A DNA stretch of 64,000 bases from contig NZ_FZOL01000011.1 of NCBI RefSeq assembly GCF_900188455.1, forward strand, positions 62,001 through 126,000, given 5' to 3'. Source of the stretch: Pseudomonas japonica (GTDB taxonomy: Bacteria > Pseudomonadota > Gammaproteobacteria > Pseudomonadales > Pseudomonadaceae). Below are positions 18,835 through 25,591 of the stretch, piece after piece. The position numbers and the translations under genes are program-made. Each line of letters starts with the position of its first letter. Position 1 is the stretch's first letter. A model generated the notes under the pieces. The model searched no databases, was not told where the DNA came from, and worked only from the letters and a program-made list of their open reading frames with translations.

Positions 18835-19761
18835 ATGTCCCTGAAAGATTTCCAGCAAACCACCGCACTGGGGCCGGATGCCCTGTTCCTCCTGGAAAAC
18901 GCCACGCTCGACACCCGGCCCGGGCGCTACCACGAACCCAAGCAGATCGTGATCAATGCACTGCCCCTGACCAAGGTGCCGGTGGCGATGCGGAAGATGG
19001 GCTGGCATACGTCGGCTGCGTTGATGCAGCGGTGGTTCGATAGTCCGGGGTGGCAGATGCCGGAAACCTGGAAAAACGAAAAAGACCAACCAGCGGCCCT
19101 TGGTATCAGCAGATTTCAGTGCGAAGAGAATATAGTCAAAATGGATTGGGCAATGTCATTCAGGCGCTGCCAAGAAGCTGTAGCAGTGGCTGAGTCAAGG
19201 ATCACCACACCCAACGCAATAGATCGGCTAAAAAAACTGCTTGAGAACGCTGGGTGGCAACAGATCGGAATGACGCAACTGGGCTCGACCAGCTTTTCCG
19301 CGAGGGAAATAGACACGTTCTCTCAAGTAAACTTCGCTGAACTAGGTGACTTACTGGATACCCTCGATGATATGTATGGGGCTCTGGGCCAAGCGACTGT
19401 GAAGGTTGGCGTTGTAGGAAGGACCTTCAGCAAGGAAGACCCCTTTACAAAAATAATTAGAAACCACTTCCGAATTGAGTACCTTGGCTTCTACATCCGA
19501 GATAACTATGACTTCAACGGCCCTCAGTTCTTGGGAATATGGGCACTAGATAGAGTCATGAAAAAAAGTGAAACACCTGTAGCTACGCTGGCTAGCATGG
19601 GCTCGCTCTTCTCGGCCGGAGAAAACCAAATAGCTTTGGTCACAAATGGCGATTTTCGTAACTATCGAGGCAAGACAGGGATGGGCGGCGACTTCGTGAT
19701 CTACTCGGACGTGCTGTGGAAAAAAGTGGATCAGGTTATTGACCTAGGACCGCCAATTTGA
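18835..19761 (+). CDS. Putative type VI secretion effector, DUF6402-like
   Basis: 308 aa from the ATG at 18835, 5 bp after the PAAR stop. It resembles the PAAR-associated DUF6402 family: PVAMRKMGWHTSAALMQRWF near residue 50, then EYLGFYIRDNYDFNGPQFLGIWALD and a terminal GGDFVIYSDVLWKKVDQVIDL. No known catalytic motif can be named and no signal peptide is present, fitting cargo loaded in the cytoplasm. The first ~80 codons are GC-rich like the chromosome; from about 19075 onward the gene is markedly AT-richer, suggesting replacement of the 3' part. Its stop overlaps the first putative immunity gene by TTGA. Toxicity is inferred from context. Confidence 0.75.
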   Translation: MSLKDFQQTTALGPDALFLLENATLDTRPGRYHEPKQIVINALPLTKVPVAMRKMGWHTSAALMQRWFDSPGWQMPETWKNEKDQPAALGISRFQCEENIVKMDWAMSFRRCQEAVAVAESRITTPNAIDRLKKLLENAGWQQIGMTQLGSTSFSAREIDTFSQVNFAELGDLLDTLDDMYGALGQATVKVGVVGRTFSKEDPFTKIIRNHFRIEYLGFYIRDNYDFNGPQFLGIWALDRVMKKSETPVATLASMGSLFSAGENQIALVTNGDFRNYRGKTGMGGDFVIYSDVLWKKVDQVIDLGPPI

Positions 19762-20171
19762 ATATCAGATCACAAAAATGGGTGGTGATAACTTTGTTTT
19801 GCGTCAGCCTTTGGGGTGCGTCGAAGTGGTGGGAAAAAGGGTTATCCACTGCTGAGGATGATGCGGAATTCGTTTCTAACGGTTGCGCCTATGTGCAGAC
19901 TTTCAGACCTTTCTGGATCACCCCAGACTTTTTGCATCCAAAGCCTGACCCAAACGGCGATACTCCTCCAAAATGGTTTACAGGCTGGGGTTATCCAGGC
20001 TTTTATAGACTGTTCGACCGTCAAACGGGGGCTCTATTAGGAGAGTCCGATATCTACGACCTTGAACACGCCAGCGGTCGACTGTGGGAAAACAAAAAAG
20101 GCGTATACGCTGGGATTATCTATATAGGCCCAGCTATAAATTGCCGTTCAAGCGCAACGCCTGGCATGTAA
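19758..20171 (+). CDS. Putative immunity protein, copy 1 of a tandem family
   Basis: 137 aa with TTG start at 19758, overlapping the effector stop (TTGA), so it is probably translated by coupling; no separate Shine-Dalgarno is evident. Residues about 8-23 form one membrane helix followed by SKWWEKGL. The remaining ~110 residues, likely periplasmic, carry Cys43 (NGC) and Cys129 (INC), a possible disulfide, plus YPGFYRLFDRQTGALLGES and IYDLEHASG shared with copies 3 and 4. A single-pass anchored protein next to a T6SS effector suggests it neutralises a toxin acting at the membrane or in the periplasm. Low GC. Cognate role is inferred. Confidence 0.75.
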   Translation: MNIRSQKWVVITLFCVSLWGASKWWEKGLSTAEDDAEFVSNGCAYVQTFRPFWITPDFLHPKPDPNGDTPPKWFTGWGYPGFYRLFDRQTGALLGESDIYDLEHASGRLWENKKGVYAGIIYIGPAINCRSSATPGM

Positions 20172-20173
20172 GC

Positions 20174-20311
20174 CACAAGGACCCACGCAGTAATTATATA
20201 CGCGGCCGCCGCAACACCCCAGGCGGCTGCGAATACGATGATTGCAAATCAGACAAATCATGCCATTGCAAAATTACGAGTAAAATAATCGGCCTCGGAA
20301 AGGCTTTTTGA
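20174..20311 (+). pseudogene. Remnant reading frame ahead of immunity copy 2 (possible effector 3' tail)
   Basis: After the stop of copy 1, the frame ending in TGA at 20309-20311 reads ...NTPGGCEYDDCKSDKSCH... and finishes IIGLGKAF-stop. The last codons resemble the live effector's end (VIDLGPPI-stop) at protein and DNA level, and its stop is again the TGA of a TTGA overlapping a TTG start. I read this as the leftover 3' end of a displaced effector. The ORF has an ATG at 20084 inside copy 1, but nothing supports it as a gene. The homology of the last codons is short and tentative. Confidence 0.45.
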
Positions 20312-20447
20312 TACGACTTTAAAAAGATTGGCACTTTCGATAAGCGTCTTTTCAGGACTCTGGCCCGCTTCAGAATGGTGGGGAAAAGGCCTCGCCTCGT
20401 CCATGGGTGACTCCGAGTTGAGTCCAAACGTGAGTATCGTCTCTTGA
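20308..20447 (+). pseudogene. Truncated, frameshifted immunity paralogue, copy 2
   Basis: It starts with TTG in TTGA at 20308. After three codons a 1-nt shift is needed; the frame then reads LKRLALSISVFSGLWPASEW followed by WGKGLASSMGDSELSPN, matching the membrane helix, the SEWWEKGLA motif and the SPNG turn of copies 3 and 4. At the codon after SPN homology stops and the frame runs VSIVS to a TGA at 20445-20447. Restoring one nucleotide puts its WW at the same residue (24-25) as in the intact copies. So this is a dead N-terminal fragment joined by deletion to the 3' end of something else. Confidence 0.75.
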
Positions 20448-20866
20448 ACCGGTTCTTCAGAATTACCTCCATACTCGCAATCGTAACATCCGGGCTCTGG
20501 CTAGCATCTGAGTGGTGGGAAAAGCACTTGGCTCCGGCAGTTTCCTCTCCAGTGATCAGCCCAAATGGATGTTATCGCCTAGAGACATTCAAACCACTCT
20601 GGTTACTTCCCAATATATTCCACAGAAAAGCTGACCCAAACGAAGGTACGAAACCCGAGTGGCCACCAGGGTGGGAATACCCCGGATTTTTCCGTCTATT
20701 TGACAACCGCAGTGGAGAACTTCTTGGCGAAAGCAACATTTATGATCTGGAGCAAGCCAGTGGCGACATAGACTGGGGAGTTACCGGAAGCGTTTACGTG
20801 GGAATGATCTTTGTCGGTCCGAATGCTCAGGACTGCATTTTCGACAAACCTACCCAAGACGATTAA
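20444..20866 (+). CDS. Putative immunity protein, copy 3 (orphan)
   Basis: 140 aa with TTG start at 20444 in a TTGA overlap with the stop of the copy-2 remnant frame. It has a membrane helix at about 6-21, SEWWEKHLA, Cys43 and Cys131, and is collinear with copies 1 and 4 without gaps through about residue 110 (YPGFFRLFDNRSGELLGESNIYDLEQASGD spans 79-108). There is no intact effector immediately upstream, so it is an orphan immunity gene that may protect against an effector of related strains. Low GC relative to the chromosome. Confidence 0.75.
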   Translation: MNRFFRITSILAIVTSGLWLASEWWEKHLAPAVSSPVISPNGCYRLETFKPLWLLPNIFHRKADPNEGTKPEWPPGWEYPGFFRLFDNRSGELLGESNIYDLEQASGDIDWGVTGSVYVGMIFVGPNAQDCIFDKPTQDD

Positions 20867-20950
20867 ATCTCACGATATGCCTTCAAATCTGTCCTGCACC
20901 ACGCAGCCAGGTTTGAGGGCAATGGTTCAGGTCAACGTGTGGAACATTGA
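20867..20950 (+). pseudogene. Remnant 27-codon frame ahead of immunity copy 4 (possible effector 3' tail)
   Basis: Directly after the TAA of copy 3 and in the same frame, an open stretch reads ISRYAFKSVLHHAARFEG... and ends in TGA at 20948-20950, which again forms TTGA with the TTG start of copy 4. It has no start codon of its own with a ribosome site and no homology I can name. By analogy with the live effector/immunity junction it may be the tail of a lost effector. Confidence 0.4.
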
Positions 20951-21375
20951 AAAAGAAATTTCTGGTGACCCTCTCGGCATGCATTTCCTTGGTCGGACTC
21001 TGGTTCGCCTCCGAGTGGTGGGAGAAAGGTCTTGCCTCTCCATGGGGAGAGGCAAAGATAAGCCCGGATGGATGCTCACGAGTACAGGCCTTCAAACCGT
21101 TCTGGTTATTGCCTGACAAACTACATCGTGAGTTTGCACCTAATGAAAACGGCAAGGCCGAGTGGTTCCCCACTTGGGAACTACCCGGCTTTTACCGGTT
21201 GTACAACCACCACACCAACCAACTGATAGGAGAAACGGTAATCTACGATTTGGCGTTTTCCGGTGGCCGTTTGAGTTGGCATCGTTCCGGCGATGTATAC
21301 GTCGGCTTGACTTACCTCGGCAAGGCTGCCTCCAACTGCCTCGGAAAACAGCCTGACAGCACAAGCAATCTGTAG
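20947..21375 (+). CDS. Putative immunity protein, copy 4 (orphan)
   Basis: 142 aa, TTG start at 20947 within TTGA. It has MKKKFL, then a membrane helix to about residue 20, SEWWEKGLASPWGEAK, Cys43 and Cys131, LPGFYRLYNHHTNQLIGET and IYDLAFSGGRLSWHRSGDVY. It is gap-free against copy 3 except at the extreme C-terminus. It is the last gene of the island and ends just before a strong terminator shared with the convergent receptor gene. Role inferred as for copies 1 and 3. Confidence 0.75.
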   Translation: MKKKFLVTLSACISLVGLWFASEWWEKGLASPWGEAKISPDGCSRVQAFKPFWLLPDKLHREFAPNENGKAEWFPTWELPGFYRLYNHHTNQLIGETVIYDLAFSGGRLSWHRSGDVYVGLTYLGKAASNCLGKQPDSTSNL

Positions 21376-21405
21376 GTGGACTGCCACTGGCTCACCAGCA
21401 ACCTC

Positions 21406-21434
21406 AACCCGGCTGCACAATCGCAGCCGGGTTT
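21406..21434. terminator. Bidirectional terminator between the immunity array and the receptor gene
   Basis: AACCCGGCTGC (21406-21416) and GCAGCCGGGTT (21423-21433) form a perfect 11-bp stem with a 6-nt loop, followed by TT on the + strand. It sits between two convergent units (stops at 21375 and 21439), so it can terminate both. Confidence 0.85.
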
Positions 21435-21438
21435 ACAT

Positions 21439-23880
21439 TCACCACCGATAAGTCAAATCCGCCGTCACCGTCCGCTCCGCCCCCAACAGACACCCGACCG
21501 TGGCAAAGCACCCCGCCACGTAGTACTTGTCCGTCAGGTTCTTCACGTTCACTTGCGCCTTCAGCCCGTCCAGTTGCGGATCGGCCTTGCCGAAGTCGTA
21601 GCTGACCATCGCATCGACCACCGTGTAGTCCGGGACCTGGAAGGTGTTCTGCGCATCGCCGTAGGTAGACCCGGTGTAGCGTACGCCCGCGCCGAAACCG
21701 AGCCCGGCGAGCAGGCCGCCCTGCACGGTGTAGTCGGACCACAGCGACGCCAGGTGCTCGGGGGTGCGCACCGGGGTCTTGCCCTTGTTGCTGATGCCGG
21801 CGACGTTGGGGTTGTCCTTGCTCACCTCGACCTTGTTCAGGGTCCAGGAAGCGATCACGTTGAGCCCGGCCAGCGGCTTGAGCACGCCTTCCAGTTCCAG
21901 TCCGCGCGAGCTCACCTCGCCTTCCTGGACGCTGTAGCTCGGCGCGGACACGTCGGTGGTCAGTACGTTCTGCCGGCGCAGGTCGAAGGCCGAGAGCGTC
22001 ACGTAGTTGTCCGAGCCGGTCGGCTGGTACTTCACGCCCACTTCGTACTGCTTGGCCGTTTCCGGCTCGAAGGCCGAGCCGCTGCGGTCGGTGCCGCCGG
22101 TCGGGACGAAGGATTCGGTGTAGCTGACATAGGGGAACAAGCCGCTGTCGAACAGGTAGCCAAGGCCGACCCGGCCGGTGAAGTCATCGGCGTCGACCCG
22201 TTGCGGGTTGATCGTGGTCCGGCCGGTGGCAGTGCTGAAGGTGCGCGTGTCGGTGTCCTGGCTGGCCCAGTCGTAGCGCCCGCCGAGGGAGGCGACCCAG
22301 TTGCCGAACTTGATCTGATCCTGCAGGTAGGTCCCCAGTTGCCGGGACTTTTCCGCGACGTCCATCAGGCTGGTGTAGCGCGAGGTATCGATCACCACGT
22401 TGCGATCCGGCGCGTAGATATTGATCGCCGGGGCATTGCCCGTCTGCACCGCGTTGCTGCGCCGGCTGTGCTGGTAATCGACGCCAGCCAGCAGGGTATG
22501 GCTGAACGGACCGGTATCGAAGTTGCCGAGCAACTGATTGTCGACGGCGAAGTTGTCGTTGCCGTAGTCGCGCAACTGGTAGTAGCGGTTGATGGTGGTG
22601 CTGGCGATCACCCCGCTGTTGCGGAACAGCTGGTCCTCGTAGCCGGTGAAATGGGTGTAGCGCGCGTTCTGGCGCAGGCTCCAGTGCTCGTTGAGGGTGT
22701 GAGTGAACTCGTAGCCCAGGCTGGTCTGCTCGGACTTCTCCGCGTCGAAACCGGGCTCGTTCAAGGAACGGTGACGGGGTACCCGGCCATTGGGGTTGGA
22801 ACCGTCGAACAGCGAGTACGGCAGGTTGCTGGTGAACAGGTTCTTGTTGCGCTGGTACGAGGCGAGCACGGTCAGCGAGGTGTCCTCATCCGGCGCCCAG
22901 GTCAGGCTCGGCGCGATGTAGACACGGTCATCCTTGATGCCGTCGATGCTGTTGTCGGCATCGCGGCCCAGGCCGACGAAACGCCAGGCCAGGGTCTTGC
23001 GCTCATCCAGGACGTCGCCGACATCGGTGTAGGCCTGCAGGCGGTCATTGCTACCGCTGGAGAAACCGACTTCACGGTGGGCGGCGAAGGTCGGGCGCTT
23101 GGACACGAAATTCACCGTGCCGCCGGGCGAGCCCTGGCCGTAGAGCACCGAGGCCGGGCCCTTGAGCACTTCGATGCGCTCCATGCCGTAGGGCTCCGGC
23201 GCGTAATAGCCGATCTGGTTGTTGCGCAGGCCATCGGTGTAGGCGTTGCTGTTCAGCTGCTGGAAGCCGCGGACCATGATGGTGTTGTCGGTGGGGTTGT
23301 TGCCGGCGACGTTGGCATGCACCCCGGCGGTGTAGCCAAGGCTTTCGCTGACGCTCTGCGCGCCCTGGACGGTCATGCGGTCGCGGGTGATGACCGAGAT
23401 GCTCTGAGTGGTTTCCAGCAACGGCGTGTCGGTCTTCGTCGCGCTGCTGGCGCGGGTCGCCAGGTAGCCGTCCACCTGACCCCGGGGGTTCTGCTCGGCG
23501 CTCGTGCCGGTGATGCTGGTGGCATCCAGTTGCAGCGCGCCCTGCTGCGGCTGTGCGACCAGCACATACCCGGCGCCGGTCAGGGCGAAACCGTAGCCGC
23601 TGCCGGCGAGCAGACGACGCAGGCCGTCCTCCACCGCGTACTGGCCATGCAGGCCGGCGCTGCGCAGGCCCGAGACCAGGCGCCCGTCCACCGCCAGGTC
23701 GATGCCGGCCTGGGCGGCGAACTGGCTGAGCACGTCGCCCAGCGCACCCGGCGCGATGTCGTACTGCGCGACCGTGGCGGTGGCGTAAGCCTGGCAAGCG
23801 ATGCCCAGCGGCAGCGCGCAGGCCAGCTGGACGGCCAGGAGCAGCGGTTTGATCCGGGTGCGGATGCGTGGTTGCGGCAT
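21439..23880 (-). CDS. TonB-dependent siderophore receptor with N-terminal signalling domain (transducer)
   Basis: 813 aa from the ATG at 23880, chosen because the signal peptide (PLLLAVQLACALPLGIACQAYA) then has a normal length and GGGAG lies upstream. An STN domain (about 40-95; GALGDVLSQFAAQAGIDLAV) interacts with FecR-type anti-sigma factors. The plug (TDTPLLETTQSISVITRDRM) and a 22-strand barrel follow, ending with a terminal aromatic (TADLTYRW). The C-terminal CFATVGCLLGAERTV type recalls ferrioxamine/ferrichrome receptors (FoxA/FhuA group). The FecR and FecI genes lie directly upstream. Ligand is inferred at class level only. Confidence 0.93.
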   Translation of the reverse strand: MPQPRIRTRIKPLLLAVQLACALPLGIACQAYATATVAQYDIAPGALGDVLSQFAAQAGIDLAVDGRLVSGLRSAGLHGQYAVEDGLRRLLAGSGYGFALTGAGYVLVAQPQQGALQLDATSITGTSAEQNPRGQVDGYLATRASSATKTDTPLLETTQSISVITRDRMTVQGAQSVSESLGYTAGVHANVAGNNPTDNTIMVRGFQQLNSNAYTDGLRNNQIGYYAPEPYGMERIEVLKGPASVLYGQGSPGGTVNFVSKRPTFAAHREVGFSSGSNDRLQAYTDVGDVLDERKTLAWRFVGLGRDADNSIDGIKDDRVYIAPSLTWAPDEDTSLTVLASYQRNKNLFTSNLPYSLFDGSNPNGRVPRHRSLNEPGFDAEKSEQTSLGYEFTHTLNEHWSLRQNARYTHFTGYEDQLFRNSGVIASTTINRYYQLRDYGNDNFAVDNQLLGNFDTGPFSHTLLAGVDYQHSRRSNAVQTGNAPAINIYAPDRNVVIDTSRYTSLMDVAEKSRQLGTYLQDQIKFGNWVASLGGRYDWASQDTDTRTFSTATGRTTINPQRVDADDFTGRVGLGYLFDSGLFPYVSYTESFVPTGGTDRSGSAFEPETAKQYEVGVKYQPTGSDNYVTLSAFDLRRQNVLTTDVSAPSYSVQEGEVSSRGLELEGVLKPLAGLNVIASWTLNKVEVSKDNPNVAGISNKGKTPVRTPEHLASLWSDYTVQGGLLAGLGFGAGVRYTGSTYGDAQNTFQVPDYTVVDAMVSYDFGKADPQLDGLKAQVNVKNLTDKYYVAGCFATVGCLLGAERTVTADLTYRW

Positions 23881-23977
23881 GGTGAAGCGTCTCCCTGTGT
23901 CGAGTTTCATTCTCATGAACCTCAACGGACCATCGGGAAAAAGGCGAACCGAAAGGTGCGCAGATTTTTCCCGGGGC

Positions 23978-24967
23978 TCACTCCTCGCGCACGCTGACCC
24001 GGGTCAGCCAGGGCGTCAGGCGGGTGATTTCGATCGGCAGACTGGCCTCCAGCAACTGCAACGCCCGCTGCGGGTTGTCCAGCGGCAGCGAGGCGAAGAC
24101 CTGAATCCGCGCCAGCGCCTCGCGGTCGTAACTGAGCACCCCGACGTACTGCCGTTCCAGTTGCGCCAGCACCTGGCTCAGCGGCAAGCCGCGGGCCACC
24201 AGGCGGTGCTGCTGCCAGGCCTGGTCGGTGGCCTGGGCATCGATGGCGTGGGTGCTGTCCAGGCCGTCGCGACGAATCAGCACCTGCTGCCCGGCACTGA
24301 CCACCGCCTCGACCGCCGCTTCGCCGGAACGGGCCAGGACCTTCGATTCGAGCATGCTCAGCGCGGTGCCCGCGGCCTGCTTGTCGACCAGGAAGCGGGT
24401 GCCCAAGGCACGAATGCTGCCGTCGGCGGTGACCACCTCGAACGGCCGCCGCGGGTCGGCGGCGACCTCCACACGGATCTCGCCACGCAGCAGGCGCACT
24501 TCCCGCCCGCTCGGGGTGAAATGCAGGTCCACCGCGCTGCCGCCGGCCAGGGTCAGGCGGCTGCCATCTTCCAGACGGGTTTCCCGCCACTGCCCGGTGG
24601 CGCTGTCGAGATCGGCGAACAGCAACGCATTCGGGTAGTGCTGCCAGCCCAGCCAGCCCGGCACCAGTAGCAACAGACCGATGCCCAGCGCCGCGCCGAA
24701 GCGCTTGCTGCGCCGACTGCGCTGGCTGAAGCGCAGCTCGTCCTCGATCAGATGGTTCAGGCGCCGCTCGCTGCCCGCTTCCTGACGCATGCCGCGCAGG
24801 CTCGCCAGCATCCGCTCCATGCCCAGCGCCGCCTCGGCGTGGGCCGGGCTGAGGCGCTTCCAGCGCTGGAACTGGCGCTCGGCACGCTCGCGCTCGGCGG
24901 GATCGTCGGCGCTGAGTTGCACCAGCCACTCGGCGGCCTGGCAGGCCAGGTCATCGGCCTGGCTCAT
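23978..24967 (-). CDS. FecR-family anti-sigma factor
   Basis: 329 aa. The N-terminal cytoplasmic DUF4880 segment (AAEWLVQLSADDPAERERAERQFQRWKRLSPAHA) binds the sigma factor. One membrane helix near residue 90 (FGAALGIGLLLLVPGWLGW) follows, then the periplasmic FecR domain (LEDGSRLTLAGGSAVDLHF... RRPFEVVTADGSIRALGTRF). It passes the signal from the STN domain of the receptor to the sigma factor. Its start overlaps the sigma gene by ATGA, and the receptor follows about 100 bp downstream. Confidence 0.93.
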   Translation of the reverse strand: MSQADDLACQAAEWLVQLSADDPAERERAERQFQRWKRLSPAHAEAALGMERMLASLRGMRQEAGSERRLNHLIEDELRFSQRSRRSKRFGAALGIGLLLLVPGWLGWQHYPNALLFADLDSATGQWRETRLEDGSRLTLAGGSAVDLHFTPSGREVRLLRGEIRVEVAADPRRPFEVVTADGSIRALGTRFLVDKQAAGTALSMLESKVLARSGEAAVEAVVSAGQQVLIRRDGLDSTHAIDAQATDQAWQQHRLVARGLPLSQVLAQLERQYVGVLSYDREALARIQVFASLPLDNPQRALQLLEASLPIEITRLTPWLTRVSVREE

Positions 24968-25473
24968 GACGGCTCGCGCACCTGCTGGCAGTGCAGCAGC
25001 ACCTGGACCAGGTATTTCTGCACCATGCGCACGCTGATGCCCAACTGCTCGGCCACCACGGCCTGCGGCTGGCCTTCGAGGTAATGCAGGAGAAACGCCT
25101 GGCGCGGCTTGGCGCCGAGGCCGTCGAGCAGCCCGCAGATCTGTTCCAGCGCCTCCAGGGTTTCCCAGATCCGCTCGGCACCGGGCACGCCGGGATGCTC
25201 CAGCGCGAGCAGGCCGAGCTGTTCCAGATAGGCCTTTTCCAGACGCTGGCGGCGCGCCCGGTCGATCAGCAGATTGCGCGCGGTGGTGGCGATGTAGCCG
25301 CGGGACTGGCTGGCCTGGAGCAACGCATCGCGGGACGAGAGGATACGCAGGAAGGTGTCCTGGGCCAGGTCCGCCGCATTGTGCGCGCAGCCGAGTTTCC
25401 TGCGCAGCCAGCCGTACACCCAGGCGTGGTGTTCGCTGTAGACGTCGTGCATCAGCTTGTTGGAATCGGCCAC
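24964..25473 (-). CDS. ECF sigma factor, FecI type
   Basis: 169 aa. Region 2 is HHAWVYGWLRRKLGCAHNAADLAQDTFLRIL and region 4 (GLGAKPRQAFLLHYLEGQPQAVVAEQLGISVRMVQKYL) supplies the -35-binding HTH. It directs transcription of the receptor gene when the cognate siderophore is bound. It is the first gene of the set, translationally coupled to fecR. A weak Fur-like sequence is found just upstream. Confidence 0.93.
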   Translation of the reverse strand: MADSNKLMHDVYSEHHAWVYGWLRRKLGCAHNAADLAQDTFLRILSSRDALLQASQSRGYIATTARNLLIDRARRQRLEKAYLEQLGLLALEHPGVPGAERIWETLEALEQICGLLDGLGAKPRQAFLLHYLEGQPQAVVAEQLGISVRMVQKYLVQVLLHCQQVREPS

Positions 25474-25501
25474 GGTGGCAGGCTCGGGAACGAATGGGAC
25501 T

Positions 25502-25520
25502 GGGAATCTATCTCATTTGC
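25502..25520 (-). promoter_or_regulatory. Weak Fur-box-like site upstream of the FecI-type sigma gene
   Basis: Read on the - strand, GCAAATGAGATAGATTCCC shares 11 of 19 positions with the Fur consensus GATAATGATAATCATTATC. It lies about 30 bp before the sigma start. Iron repression is normal for FecI-type genes, but the match is modest. Confidence 0.45.
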
Positions 25521-25591
25521 GAGCCATTGTGAAAGCAGAGAATAGTGGCACCGCTCGCGCGGTGCCGGTGCCTGCCCGTCAAGCGCGGCGT

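Noticed and set aside
20084..20311. 75-codon ORF within and after immunity copy 1 as a separate gene
   Set aside because: Its first 29 codons are an out-of-frame reading of copy 1; only the part after 20172 may have meaning, as a remnant.
15686..21375. tRNA-Gln as attachment site of a genomic island ending after the immunity array
   Set aside because: No repeat of the tRNA 3' end was seen near 21375, no integrase is present, and the GC-rich amidase lies in between; composition changes only inside the effector gene.
21376..23997. 873-codon + strand frame opposite the receptor gene, starting after immunity copy 4
   Set aside because: Antisense shadow; the terminator at 21406 lies inside it and the - strand receptor is certain.
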